Of a stretch of 64,000 nucleotides of DNA, positions 1 through 12,178 are shown one piece after another. Position 1 is the first letter of the stretch, and every line of letters begins with the position of its first letter. Source of the DNA: Prevotella communis. Lineage in GTDB: Bacteria; Bacteroidota; Bacteroidia; Bacteroidales; Bacteroidaceae. The notes beneath the pieces were generated by a model that was given only the letters and a program-made list of their open reading frames with translations, ran no database searches and was not told the DNA's origin. The stretch spans positions 992,001 to 1,056,000 of the forward strand of contig NZ_CP091794.1 of the NCBI RefSeq assembly GCF_022024175.1. Reading direction: 5' to 3'. Both the position numbers and the translations under genes were made by a program.

Positions 1-1166
1 ACCACGGCCTTGAATGATTTGGCTCCAGCCTCGCCAAAGTCCACGTTGCGCACTTTGATATAGCTGCTCTTGGTGATGTTGGAGGCATAGCAACCGTTAT
101 GGTCGCCCAGGCACAATAAGCCAGAACACTTGTTGATGGTCTCGGCCTCCTGCAGTTCAAAAGGGTTCAACGTCTGGATAGGTTGGACGCCAGTGGTGGT
201 GAACTTGATGCTGGGGATGGTGCCGTCCTCGTTGGGGGTGAATTCTTCCACGCAGGTAGAGCGCTTAAAGCCACCGCCTCCGCTCAGTTTGCCGTTGTGA
301 TAGAACATATAGTGATGTCCCTTGAACTCCACGCTGCCGCCATGAATCGTAAAACTGTTGTCGGCCTGACCCAGTATCTTGCCCTGGTAGGTCCAGGGAC
401 CCGTAGCCTTGTCGGCTGTGGAGTAGGCCCAATGCTCAGGAACGCCACCGGCGGCATACTCCAGGTAGTACTTGCCGTTGCGCTTGTAGATCCATGAAGC
501 CTCCTCAAAGTTGGTCTTGGGCGTGCCGTCGTCGTTATAGCCCTTATACGGGCCAAAAGCTGTCTCGTCCTTCGTCTTGACCTCGACCTCATTGCCTGTG
601 AATGACGTCATGTTCTTGTTGAGCTTGACATACCACAGCATGTTGTTGCCGTAATACAGGTAAGCCTGCCCGTTGTCATCGATAAAGACAGACGGGTCAA
701 TCTTGAACCAACCCTTTACGATAGGTTTCTTGATGGGGTCTTTATATGGACCGGCAGGATTATCGGCCACGGCCACGCCGATGCCTGGATAGGATTGGCC
801 CTTGATGGTGGCCGTACAGTACCAATACCACTTGCCGTTGCGCTCTATGCATTGGCTGGCCCAACAGTCGTTGTCCTGCTTGGCCCATGAAGAAAAGGTT
901 TTCGAGGTGATGGGCGTGCCGCGATAGGTCCAGTTGACCATATCCACGGTACTGTAGAGCAGCCAGTCTTTCATTGTGAAATAGTTGTTTTCCGTCACTT
1001 TCTCGTCATGATCCACGAAAAGATAGAGGGTGTCACCATGCACGTAGGGCGCAGGGTCGGGGGTGTAACGGTCGTGGATAATGGGATTTTGAGCCCATAT
1101 GGACAGGGGTGCAAGGGTGGTAATGCCTGTGAGTAGCAACCCTTTCATGTTGATGAATTTGGTCAT
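1..1166 (-). CDS. GH43 arabinosidase/xylosidase-like enzyme with CBM6, C-terminus cut by window edge
   Basis: I translated this gene directly from the minus strand: it starts at the ATG at 1166 and is open to position 1, so its end is missing. It begins with a signal peptide ending in SIWAQ. The GH43 five-bladed propeller shows the expected acidic triad: TPDPAPY (base Asp37), KIDPSVF (pKa-modulating Asp) and NFEEASW (acid Glu). The last visible part (ELQEAETINKCSG, then DFGEAGAKSFKA) looks like the start of a CBM6 beta-sandwich. Such proteins release arabinose or xylose from side chains in the periplasm or at the cell surface; the exact subfamily cannot be told by eye. A second in-frame Met at 1148 is an alternative start. 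It lies 301 bp downstream of the GH2 gene on the same strand, with its own promoter candidates. Confidence 0.88.
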   Translation of the reverse strand, partial: MTKFINMKGLLLTGITTLAPLSIWAQNPIIHDRYTPDPAPYVHGDTLYLFVDHDEKVTENNYFTMKDWLLYSTVDMVNWTYRGTPITSKTFSSWAKQDNDCWASQCIERNGKWYWYCTATIKGQSYPGIGVAVADNPAGPYKDPIKKPIVKGWFKIDPSVFIDDNGQAYLYYGNNMLWYVKLNKNMTSFTGNEVEVKTKDETAFGPYKGYNDDGTPKTNFEEASWIYKRNGKYYLEYAAGGVPEHWAYSTADKATGPWTYQGKILGQADNSFTIHGGSVEFKGHHYMFYHNGKLSGGGGFKRSTCVEEFTPNEDGTIPSIKFTTTGVQPIQTLNPFELQEAETINKCSGLLCLGDHNGCYASNITKSSYIKVRNVDFGEAGAKSFKAV

Positions 1167-1195
1167 GTTGTTTACGCTTTTAGTTATTTTGGTGG

Positions 1196-1203
1196 CAAAA
1201 TTA
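1196..1203 (-). promoter_or_regulatory. Possible -7 box for the GH43 gene
   Basis: The minus strand reads TAATTTTG here, matching the Bacteroidetes TAnnTTTG box, about 30 bp before the GH43 start. I see no convincing -33 TTTG at the right distance, so this is weaker than the candidate at 1378-1385. Confidence 0.4.
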
Positions 1204-1265
1204 CAATAAAAATCTCAATGTTGTCTTTTTTTTTGTTTCAAATCCTTTTCAAATAAACGAAATAT

Positions 1266-1286
1266 GGCACGTAATCACTACGTGCC
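1266..1286. terminator. Short perfect hairpin between GH2 and GH43
   Basis: GGCACGTA and TACGTGCC form a perfect 8-bp stem with a 5-nt loop. On the minus strand it is followed by a T-rich but broken tract, so it may end GH2 transcription or be a structure in the GH43 leader. Confidence 0.4.
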
Positions 1287-1377
1287 ACACTTTCAAACCA
1301 TAAATTACTATTATACTAACTTACCAACTAAAAAATATTAATGGTTGGTTTAGTCTTGAGTCGAATTAATCTGGGTG

Positions 1378-1421
1378 CAAAGGTATAAATAAAGAAACGT
1401 TTCCAACAAGGGAAACGTTTC
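1378..1421 (-). promoter_or_regulatory. Promoter overlapped by two copies of a LacI-family-type palindrome
   Basis: The minus strand carries TACCTTTG (1385-1378) with a TTG-containing -33 candidate about 20 bp upstream. The self-complementary decamer GAAACGTTTC occurs twice, at 1394-1403 and 1412-1421, centres 18 bp apart, across the -33/spacer region. The central CG and the overall form are typical of LacI/GalR operators. The two copies can also pair as an 11-bp stem followed by TTTATTT, so a GH2 terminator is the alternative reading. Confidence 0.5.
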
Positions 1422-1467
1422 ATGGTTATGCGGAATTTTGTCAAATGCGTAAGGTGTCCTTGTTTTC

Positions 1468-4353
<2,886 letters not shown>

Positions 4354-6714
4354 TTATTTCGTTTTTATGGTCAGACTGGCCGTAGGCAGACTGCTCTTGA
4401 TGCTGATCTGTGTATTACCTTTCTTATGTGTGCTGCGTACCACGAGTAGGGCGCGTCCCTTCCATGTCTTTACACGAGGCGTGGTGTAGGGCTCGGTATC
4501 CTTGAGGTCGGCAGAGGCAAACGACAATAATGTACCTTGTCCCTTGACAAAGGCTTCGCAGGGAATGACAGCATCGGGACAGACACGACCGTCCTTGTCG
4601 ACTACCTCGATGGTGACAAAGGTGAGGTCTTGGCCGTCGGCAGTCATGATCTTTTTGTCGGGAGTTAATCTTAGTTTTGCGGGTTCGCCGGCAGTCTGAA
4701 GCAGACTGGTTGAACTGGTTGATACTGCCTTCAATACACCAGGCTCATAGTTGACGGTAAAGACGGCCTTGAACTCGGTTTCGCGGCTCACTTTCTTTGT
4801 GCCGACAAGCTGGTCGTTCAGATAGAGTTTTACCTCTGGATCCTTTGTATAGACCTCTACTTCAACGGGTTTGCCTTCCCAATCAGTCCATGTCCATGAC
4901 TCCCATGTCGGCCATACGCTCCACATCGTCGTTTTGATCTCGCCATGATAGCCATTGGGTTCTTTGACGGCCATATAGAGTGGCGTGTCTTTGTTCCACA
5001 GCATCTCGCGGTAATGGCTGATGGGCTTGCGCCAACCGGTGATGTCGACATCGCCACAGGGGGCACCGTGCCATTCGGGCTGTCCGCCCTTAATCCACGA
5101 CTCGCCCTCGCGCTCGCCTTTATAATAGTTGCGACCGATGCCGCTTTCGCCAAGGTAGTCGAGACCTGTCCATACGATATCGCCTACAACATAGGGGAAG
5201 TCATTCGCAACCTCCCAGTTCCTGAAGGCATCGCGCGGATAGCTCTCAGTCTGCCAGATAACGCGTTTTGGGTCGCGCTTATGGTCGCTGGCGTGTTTGA
5301 AAATCATGTAGTTATAGCCTACCACATCGAGCACTTCCGCATGCGGGTCGTAGATTTCCCAATCGCGATCCCAGGCACAGAGGGCCTCAGTAACAGGACG
5401 CGTGTTGTCTATTTCCTGTATAGCTTTCTTCATCTGTCTGGCGGTATAGACCACGCGGATGTCCTTACGTTCAATAACCTCGTTGCCGATGCTCCATGAG
5501 ATGACGCTAGGGTGATTCAGGTCGCGCTTCACCATGGCATGGATATCCTCCTGATAGCAGGAGTCGATAAGTGTAGAGTAGTCGTAGGGATTCTTTTGCG
5601 TGCGCCAGCCATCAAAAGCCTCGTCGATAACCAGCATTCCGATGGAGTCGCAGGCATCAAGGAAAGCACGGGTCGTAGGATTGTGTGAGGTGCGAATCAG
5701 GTTGAAACCAGCTTCCTTCATCTGCTTCACCTTGCGAACTTCTGCAGCGTCGAACGCCATAGCACCCAGCACACCGTCGTCATGGTGTACGCAGGCACCG
5801 TTGATAAGCACCTTCTTGCCGTTGAGCACGAAACCTTTCTCGGCATCGAAGGAGAAGGAGCGGATGCCGAACTTCACACGCTGCTCGCCAATGATACGTC
5901 CCTCAGACTTTAATTTGACGATGGCTTCATATAAATGAGGATCTTCGGGCGACCAAAGATGAGGGTTGGCAATCGTAAAGTGAAAATCTACGGTGAGGCT
6001 TGATGCCTTATGCATCGTGTATCCATGTTCGAAATACTGTTTCAGAATGTGGCTCGTTTGTGGGGCCATTTTGAAGCTTCCTTCGTTGAACGTTACCTCA
6101 ATAGCGTCAAGTTGACGGTCTGCCTGGGATGCATTGTTCACATTGACGGGAATTGAAACCTCTGCTTCTTTCTCGCTTACCACGGGTGTCTTGACAACAA
6201 CGCCATTCTCAGCAATATGCAATGCAGGCATCGTCTCCAGCCACACGTGGCGGTAGATGCCAGAGCCTGAGTACCAGCGACAGTTGGGCTGCTCGCTGTT
6301 GTTGACCTTGACGATGACTTCGTTTGGTTGTTTCTTATCCTTATTGAGATAATTCGTTACGTCAATAGTGAACGGCGTGTAGCCATAGCCATGCTGTCCG
6401 GCCTTCTGTCCGTTAACGAAGACTTCGGCTTTCTGATAGACACCTTCGAAATGGAGCTTGGTAATATCGGCATTGGGGGTCTTGAATGTCTTGCGATACT
6501 CGCCCTTACCGCCTTCAAACCAACCACCGCCGGTGCCTGTGGCTCCCTTGCCGGAGTTTGGACCTTCGTAGATGTCCCAGTCGTGAGGCAGGTTTACATT
6601 GGTGGTCTTGCCGTTACGAGTGAACTGCCAGTTATCGTCAAACAACTGCTTGTCTTGTGCTGTTGTTGTCATGGTACCACACAGCACCATTGCAAATAAA
6701 AAAAGTCGTTTCAT
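4354..6714 (-). CDS. GH2 enzyme, probable beta-galactosidase (second type)
   Basis: This 786-residue exported GH2 protein (signal peptide to about residue 20, TMTTTAQ) differs from its neighbour: it lacks the Bgal_small domain and is shorter. Order: sugar-binding jelly roll (about 25-160), Ig-like domain (about 170-285), TIM barrel (about 290-600), then C-terminal beta domains of the DUF4982 and Ig type. Acid/base Glu412 is in WSIGNEV and the likely nucleophile Glu490 in VIWQTESYP. Many Bacteroidetes proteins with this layout are beta-galactosidases, but beta-glucuronidase or other GH2 activities occur. A good promoter lies upstream at 6749-6779. The downstream GH2 starts 3 bp after this stop. 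Confidence 0.9.
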   Translation of the reverse strand: MKRLFLFAMVLCGTMTTTAQDKQLFDDNWQFTRNGKTTNVNLPHDWDIYEGPNSGKGATGTGGGWFEGGKGEYRKTFKTPNADITKLHFEGVYQKAEVFVNGQKAGQHGYGYTPFTIDVTNYLNKDKKQPNEVIVKVNNSEQPNCRWYSGSGIYRHVWLETMPALHIAENGVVVKTPVVSEKEAEVSIPVNVNNASQADRQLDAIEVTFNEGSFKMAPQTSHILKQYFEHGYTMHKASSLTVDFHFTIANPHLWSPEDPHLYEAIVKLKSEGRIIGEQRVKFGIRSFSFDAEKGFVLNGKKVLINGACVHHDDGVLGAMAFDAAEVRKVKQMKEAGFNLIRTSHNPTTRAFLDACDSIGMLVIDEAFDGWRTQKNPYDYSTLIDSCYQEDIHAMVKRDLNHPSVISWSIGNEVIERKDIRVVYTARQMKKAIQEIDNTRPVTEALCAWDRDWEIYDPHAEVLDVVGYNYMIFKHASDHKRDPKRVIWQTESYPRDAFRNWEVANDFPYVVGDIVWTGLDYLGESGIGRNYYKGEREGESWIKGGQPEWHGAPCGDVDITGWRKPISHYREMLWNKDTPLYMAVKEPNGYHGEIKTTMWSVWPTWESWTWTDWEGKPVEVEVYTKDPEVKLYLNDQLVGTKKVSRETEFKAVFTVNYEPGVLKAVSTSSTSLLQTAGEPAKLRLTPDKKIMTADGQDLTFVTIEVVDKDGRVCPDAVIPCEAFVKGQGTLLSFASADLKDTEPYTTPRVKTWKGRALLVVRSTHKKGNTQISIKSSLPTASLTIKTK

Positions 6715-6748
6715 TTTCTCTTTTTAGGTTTGGGTTATATTGGGGGTA

Positions 6749-6779
6749 CAAAGTTATGTAATAATCCTGAGAAAGCCAA
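6749..6779 (-). promoter_or_regulatory. Promoter of the GH2 pair
   Basis: The minus strand shows TTGG (6779-6776), 19 bp, then TAACTTTG (6756-6749), a near-consensus Bacteroidetes promoter, 35 bp before the start at 6714. Confidence 0.65.
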
Positions 6780-6875
6780 GGGAAGCGTAAAAAACAATCG
6801 TATAAGTAAGGCTAAAATCGATTGATTTCGCAGTATCTAATGCTTCTAAATCATTCATAGGTTCATTCTGGATGT

Positions 6876-9800
6876 TTAATCATTCAATTTCATGTAGTCG
6901 GTAAAGCGGATACCAAAAGTTTTGTAGAGAGGAACAAACCGAACAGGATTGCCTTCGCTTGTGGCTGTGGTAGAGAATTCTAATTTCCCTTCTGTTTTGC
7001 GAATCCAATCAAGATTGGTCCTTGAGCCCGTCAATGCGGGTATGGGATCGGCAGGTTGCATGTAGGAGGGATAGCCGCCAAAATAATTGTCAGTCACATT
7101 CACACGGTCTTCTGTTATGCCCTCTGTTCCCATATCGGCAGCAAGTGCGAAAGGACCGTAATAAAGAGCGACGATATGAGGCTGGCTGGGTAGATGCTCC
7201 AAGCGCAGATGCATCGGAAGATGTACACTGATGACATCGCCTTGTTTCCAACTTCCGCTGATTATGCAGTAGCCGTCTCTTGTTTCATAGTGTAGGTCCT
7301 GTTTCGCGCATGTTGCTTTGAAGCCCTTGCACCATGAGGGAATGCGGATTTTCAGCACTGCACGTCCGCTTCCTTTAGTGATGCGGATTCTTATAAATGT
7401 ATCGTGCGTGAGGTCGCCTGTCTGTTCTACAATCATCTTCTTGTCTGTCCAGTTGAGTTGCGCAGGAAAGAACTGACTGACGTAGAGGGTGTCGGCATCG
7501 GAGAAAAAGACCGATTGTCCGTAACGCACGTGGTTCTCCATTCCAGTACCCGTACAGCACCAAAATACGTCAGTATTCTTTCCGTAGGTTTTGAAGGAGC
7601 CAGGTAATTGTGTATGGAAGTACATGAAGTTAGCGTTTTCAGGATTTATGCTGCCCATGATGTGATTGAGGGTGGCTCGTTCCACATACTCGGCATATTG
7701 GGGCTGCCGGGTGATGCGGAAAAGGTCGTTCGAGAGCTTGATAAGGTTATTGGTGCAGCAAGTCTCGCCAGCCTGTCCATCGAGTTCCTCTCCGATATGG
7801 TCAGGAGGTAGGTTCCAGTGCTCATGATAGCCTGTGGAACCATTGCAGTAGGTGCGATGCAACGTGACGTGTTTCCAAAAATTCACAGCAGCTAAAAGCA
7901 AGGTCTTGTCGCCTGAGATCTCATACTCACGTTCTGCTGCGATGAACTGTGGTATTGTGCTGTTTGCGTGATGGAAGTTTGGTGTCCGCTTGTCATCCAG
8001 TATATCGTGACCACCTGCCGATGGCAGGAGTTTGTCTGTCTGTTGGAAGAACTGTCCAGCTTTCAGATGCTGCTCGTGTTTCGTCTCCTGATAGAGGTTG
8101 AGCATTGCCTCTGCAAAGCCTCCCACTTCCTGCACGTCCATATTGTGACGCCAAAGTTCCTTGTCCTGCAGTCGTGTTGTACGCAGATAAATGTAGTCGC
8201 CCATCTCGCTGGCAATGGTCAGAGCCATCTCATTGCCAGTATATCGATGAGCATCAAGGAGACCTTGCAAGATTTTGTGAAGTGTGTAGTATGGTGCCCA
8301 TCCGCTGCCGTCTGTTTCCACACGGTTGAGCATTTCTTCGCTAAAGGCACTGACATATCCACTGCCACCTTTCATCTGTACCTCCCTCAATACACCGACT
8401 ATGTAATCCACCGTTTTCTTTGCCTCTGTGTCACCACTCTGAAAGTAAAAAAGGCTCAGCGTTGTGAGATAGTGTCCTAAGGTGTGACCCCTCAAATCTG
8501 TCGATTCCCATCCTCCATAAGGAAAACACCCTTCGGGCTGTGGAAGTCCCACACGTTGACGAAAGAAATAGAGCAAACGGTCAGCACTGAGGGAACTCAC
8601 GAACTCCATATCCTTCTGTTCCAACAATAGCCAGTCGCCACCCGTGATTTGAGTTGTGCACCACTGCTTCAACGGTGTTGGCTGTCGAGATTTTTTGTCT
8701 TGCAAGCGTCCTTCGACCGAGCGGAGTGTCGATAGTAAATCATTCTTTTCGCTCAGTCCCTCTTGTGTCAGAGGAACAAACTGCATGGTGCCATCAGTAT
8801 TGAAATACAGATTCTCGGCGCACACACTGCGGCGACAATCGCCTCCAGGGGCTCCTTCAAGCTGGTAGGAACCATCGTGATAGATGTAATACCATTTGCC
8901 CTTGAACTGAATGACCGAAGGATGGATGGTGAAGCCATGATTGGCCGAGGTGCTGACAAATCCCCGATAGGTCCAAGGACCCTCCATTTGTTCCGCTGTG
9001 GAATAGGCCATTTGTTCTGACTGTACGCCTGGAGCATCAGAAGCATATACGTTGTAATACAGGTTGCCACGTTTAAAGAGCCAAGGTCCCTCGCTATAAT
9101 TGCGCATCGGTACTTTCTTGACTTCTCCATCCAGCTCTATCATGTTTTTCTTCAGTCGTACCATATAGCAGTCGCCATTGCCCCATGCCATCCAAGGAGT
9201 TCCATCATCGTCAATCAGCACCGTCGGGTCGATGTCGGCATTGCCACGATGGGAATCGGGAGTCATGTCATCTGTAATTAACGGTGTGCCATCTATTCTT
9301 GCTGGTGTAAAGGGACCCGTAGGTGAATCGCTCACAGCCACATCAATGGCATGTTCAGGCTTGTTTTTATAATCCAAGGTGACATAGTAATAGAATTTGC
9401 CGTCTCGCTCCACTACCTGACCAGCCCATGAACCACCAGGAGACGCATAGGGGAAATCGGCAGCCTTGAGTACAGGGCCATGTGCGGTCCAATGTTTCAT
9501 GTCTGTGGATGAATAACACAGCCAACGAGGCATATTGAACCATCCGCCAGGTCCAGCACAGTCTTCTCCTACATAAGCATAGACGGTGTTTCCTATCACA
9601 GTGAACGCGGGATCGGCTGTGAATCGGTCTGTGAAGAGGGGATTCTGACCTGCCACACGAGGCAGAGGTGCACCGCTGATTTCAAGGTTGCGGATTGCTC
9701 CTTCACGCACTTGCAAAGAGTTGGGAAAACCACTGGGGAATCCGTGTCCCAACACCCATAGAGAGGCATTATGGCGCAATGCTTTGCCTGGATAGCGCAA

Positions 9801-10298
9801 CATGTCACTTGTACCGTCAACGTTCAGTTCAAGCACAGACTCGTCTTTTTTGGCGTCATAATGTGCTGTGGCACTCACCCGATACCATTGTCCCGTTGTG
9901 ACAGTAGGACCGGCACACAGACGATGCGGCTGTTCGTTTTTGTCAATCACTTCTACAAAGAACTGCCTGTGCATGTTGTCATAACCTAGAGAAATGTCAC
10001 CAAACAGCGAGTTTTTGCTCAGAAGATGAGACGCTTTTCCCTCCTTACAAACAAACACCTGTTCCGTTCCGAGTGTTCCGCACTTCAGTTCTGCTGCCAC
10101 CTTCCATTCTTTCTGCATATCAGTATAAGGCAGAGGATGGTTGAAGTCTAGCTTGTATTCACTCATATTGAGCTTTAATTCTTGAGAAGCATCTTTGAAT
10201 TTCCAATCAAGCAAGGTATAAACTCTCTCTTGTGCCACAATATGCAGGGGGATGATGCCAACCCACAGTGGCATGATGAGTAATAGGATTCGTTTCAT
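6876..10298 (-). CDS. GH43-GH127 fusion enzyme with N-terminal LamG-like domain
   Basis: I place the start at 10298 (MKRILLL, a signal peptide ending HIVAQ); the open frame runs 96 codons further upstream but overlaps the preceding gene. The 1140-residue protein has a LamG/concanavalin-like domain (about 25-205) and a GH43 domain (about 215-510) with TADPAF (Asp229), DIDPTV (Asp357) and YSEGPW (Glu403). A GH127 domain (about 560-1140) has ETCC (Glu845, Cys847) and FWCCTGTG (Cys914, Cys915), matching the Zn ligands and catalytic Cys of beta-L-arabinofuranosidase. One chain therefore joins two furanosidase-type activities. It starts 4 bp after the GH29 stop, in one operon. Domain assignments are strong; substrates are inferred. 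Confidence 0.9.
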   Translation of the reverse strand: MKRILLLIMPLWVGIIPLHIVAQERVYTLLDWKFKDASQELKLNMSEYKLDFNHPLPYTDMQKEWKVAAELKCGTLGTEQVFVCKEGKASHLLSKNSLFGDISLGYDNMHRQFFVEVIDKNEQPHRLCAGPTVTTGQWYRVSATAHYDAKKDESVLELNVDGTSDMLRYPGKALRHNASLWVLGHGFPSGFPNSLQVREGAIRNLEISGAPLPRVAGQNPLFTDRFTADPAFTVIGNTVYAYVGEDCAGPGGWFNMPRWLCYSSTDMKHWTAHGPVLKAADFPYASPGGSWAGQVVERDGKFYYYVTLDYKNKPEHAIDVAVSDSPTGPFTPARIDGTPLITDDMTPDSHRGNADIDPTVLIDDDGTPWMAWGNGDCYMVRLKKNMIELDGEVKKVPMRNYSEGPWLFKRGNLYYNVYASDAPGVQSEQMAYSTAEQMEGPWTYRGFVSTSANHGFTIHPSVIQFKGKWYYIYHDGSYQLEGAPGGDCRRSVCAENLYFNTDGTMQFVPLTQEGLSEKNDLLSTLRSVEGRLQDKKSRQPTPLKQWCTTQITGGDWLLLEQKDMEFVSSLSADRLLYFFRQRVGLPQPEGCFPYGGWESTDLRGHTLGHYLTTLSLFYFQSGDTEAKKTVDYIVGVLREVQMKGGSGYVSAFSEEMLNRVETDGSGWAPYYTLHKILQGLLDAHRYTGNEMALTIASEMGDYIYLRTTRLQDKELWRHNMDVQEVGGFAEAMLNLYQETKHEQHLKAGQFFQQTDKLLPSAGGHDILDDKRTPNFHHANSTIPQFIAAEREYEISGDKTLLLAAVNFWKHVTLHRTYCNGSTGYHEHWNLPPDHIGEELDGQAGETCCTNNLIKLSNDLFRITRQPQYAEYVERATLNHIMGSINPENANFMYFHTQLPGSFKTYGKNTDVFWCCTGTGMENHVRYGQSVFFSDADTLYVSQFFPAQLNWTDKKMIVEQTGDLTHDTFIRIRITKGSGRAVLKIRIPSWCKGFKATCAKQDLHYETRDGYCIISGSWKQGDVISVHLPMHLRLEHLPSQPHIVALYYGPFALAADMGTEGITEDRVNVTDNYFGGYPSYMQPADPIPALTGSRTNLDWIRKTEGKLEFSTTATSEGNPVRFVPLYKTFGIRFTDYMKLND

Positions 10299-10302
10299 TA
10301 GT

Positions 10303-12039
10303 CTATTTGCGTTTTGGGTGTATATCAATATCTCCATAGCCCATGCGGCTACCCTCGGCCAGTCGGTCTGCATCGAATTTGATGATGCGGGCTTTGGTGG
10401 CAGGGAACTTAATGGTCTGCCATATGGGATTATTAACAATGTTAGAGAATTCTCCCGATGCAAGCTTGGTCCAATGTGCCCAGTCTGTAGAGGCCCAAAG
10501 GGTGTAGTGAGTGATAAGGCCATCCTTTGTTCCTTGTGGTGGCAAGTAGCGGAAGGTCGTAAATGTCTGTTCTTGGTCCCAGTCAATCATCATCTGTGTG
10601 GGACTGCTGAAGAATATATGCAGGCCTGATGACTTCTTCTCACCAGAATCCTGAATGTCGGCTGTGAGTTCAGGAGCGAGGTAAACGCCCAGTTTCTTAA
10701 TGATTGGTTCAGCTTTCGTATCAGTAATTGAGAAACGGAGCTTTGTGGCTTTGACTGTTGGGAAGCAGATAATGCGGCGGTGGCCTACTGTGGTGAGACC
10801 ATCACCATTATCTACCAATGCGTCCTTTAAAGACCGCCATTGTCCATCGACGAGAGCTTCTAAAGTGAACTTCTTGACACGTTGTCCTAAAGCGATATTC
10901 TCCTCTGCTAGGAAACGGTTAAATGATGTGGGCTTATTGAAGTTGATGATGTAAGACCCGCTTGTAAGCTTGGGCGCCTTTACTTCCTTGACGATATTCT
11001 TCTTGAATATATGGTCTATCATCTTTTTGAAGGCAATACCACGCAGACTGTCGTTGGAATGAATGCGTCCGTTGGGGGCGATGGGGAAATTAAGTAGTAG
11101 GGTGGAGTTGCGGCCTACTGATTTATAATACGTATCCATGAGTTTCGACAGACTCTTCACGTGTTCGTTTTCTGTCTCGTGGTAGAACCAGCCTGGACGG
11201 ATACTGGTATTCGTTTCGCCAGGGCACCATACGTCGCCGTTTTCTACTCCGAAATGCAGCATATGATAGGGGGTGTCGCCCTCCGAAGGCATCAGACTCC
11301 AGTTTGTCTCGCCCACATTGCCAGCCTCAGTACCCACCCAGCGCAGGTCACCACGGTCGCCACCATCGTTCCAGATGACAGCATTGGGCTGCAACTCGCG
11401 AATCATCTTGAATGTTTCGGCCCATTCGTAGTAGGTGCGTCCATCAATACGACGTACCTCGTTGGCACCGCCATACCATCCGTCACCACCGTTGGCACCA
11501 TCGAACCACACCTCAAAGATGTCGCCATATTGGGTGAGCAATTCGCGCAACTGATTGCGAAAATAGGTAATGTATTCTGGTTTACCGTAGTCTGGATGAT
11601 TTCTGTCCCACGGTGAGAGATAGACGGCGAACTTCAGTCCTTCCTCGCGACAAGCATCGGCCAACTCTTTCACAACATCACCTTTGCCATCTTTCCATGG
11701 TGTGTTCTTAACGCTATACTCTGTATATTTCGAAGGCCACATGCAGAAACCACAATGATGCTTAGCCGTGAAAATGATACCCTTCATGCCTGCTTGTTTG
11801 CAGACGCGTGCCCACTGGCGACAGTCAAGGTCAGAGGGATTAAACAACTTCAAGTCTTCGTTGCCAAATCCCCACTCCTGATCGGTATAGGTGTTCATGG
11901 AGTAATGGATAAAAGCATACATTTCCATCTCCTGCCAGTGCAATTGTTTTTCACTGGGTATAGGACCATATGGTTTTGATTGTGACCAACACGACACTCC
12001 CATGAGGTATAAAACGAGAAATAATAGGGTTTTACGCAT
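10303..12039 (-). CDS. GH29 alpha-L-fucosidase
   Basis: The start chosen is MRKTLLF at 12039; a Met ten codons upstream falls in the promoter. The 578-residue protein has a signal peptide (to about residue 20, GVSCWSQ). The GH29 TIM barrel shows AFIHYSMNTY, TAKHHCGFCMW, YLSPWDRN and EVWFDGANG (nucleophile Asp180). A C-terminal F5/8-type beta-sandwich follows. It should remove terminal alpha-L-fucose; the short HHCGF form and overall look fit the GH29 type acting on branched alpha-1,3/4 fucose, but related alpha-L-galactosidase activity cannot be excluded. It is first in the operon with the GH43-GH127 fusion. Confidence 0.9.
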   Translation of the reverse strand: MRKTLLFLVLYLMGVSCWSQSKPYGPIPSEKQLHWQEMEMYAFIHYSMNTYTDQEWGFGNEDLKLFNPSDLDCRQWARVCKQAGMKGIIFTAKHHCGFCMWPSKYTEYSVKNTPWKDGKGDVVKELADACREEGLKFAVYLSPWDRNHPDYGKPEYITYFRNQLRELLTQYGDIFEVWFDGANGGDGWYGGANEVRRIDGRTYYEWAETFKMIRELQPNAVIWNDGGDRGDLRWVGTEAGNVGETNWSLMPSEGDTPYHMLHFGVENGDVWCPGETNTSIRPGWFYHETENEHVKSLSKLMDTYYKSVGRNSTLLLNFPIAPNGRIHSNDSLRGIAFKKMIDHIFKKNIVKEVKAPKLTSGSYIINFNKPTSFNRFLAEENIALGQRVKKFTLEALVDGQWRSLKDALVDNGDGLTTVGHRRIICFPTVKATKLRFSITDTKAEPIIKKLGVYLAPELTADIQDSGEKKSSGLHIFFSSPTQMMIDWDQEQTFTTFRYLPPQGTKDGLITHYTLWASTDWAHWTKLASGEFSNIVNNPIWQTIKFPATKARIIKFDADRLAEGSRMGYGDIDIHPKRK

Positions 12040-12066
12040 ATTGTTTATTGGTTGTAATAATGGGTG

Positions 12067-12074
12067 CAAAATTA
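12067..12074 (-). promoter_or_regulatory. -7 box of the GH29/GH43-GH127 operon
   Basis: TAATTTTG on the minus strand, 28 bp before the chosen GH29 start, with an A/T-rich upstream region but no clear TTTG -33. Confidence 0.5.
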
Positions 12075-12129
12075 CAAAGAATATATGATATAAAAAAGAA
12101 TTTATGTAGGATTTAATAATATAATAATA

Positions 12130-12170
12130 GGATAAAATAAAAATCCGGGTCTTGCTGTTGAAGACCCGGA
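12130..12170 (-). terminator. Rho-independent terminator after the CE1-like esterase
   Basis: TCCGGGTCTT (12144-12153) and AAGACCCGGA (12161-12170) form a perfect 10-bp stem with a 7-nt loop. On the minus strand it is followed by TTTTTATTTTA. It sits just after the esterase stop. Confidence 0.92.
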
Positions 12171-12178
12171 CTCTCGTG

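Noticed and set aside
6876..10586. GH43-GH127 start at 10586
   Set aside because: The extra 96 codons overlap the GH29 gene and precede a proper signal peptide starting at 10298.
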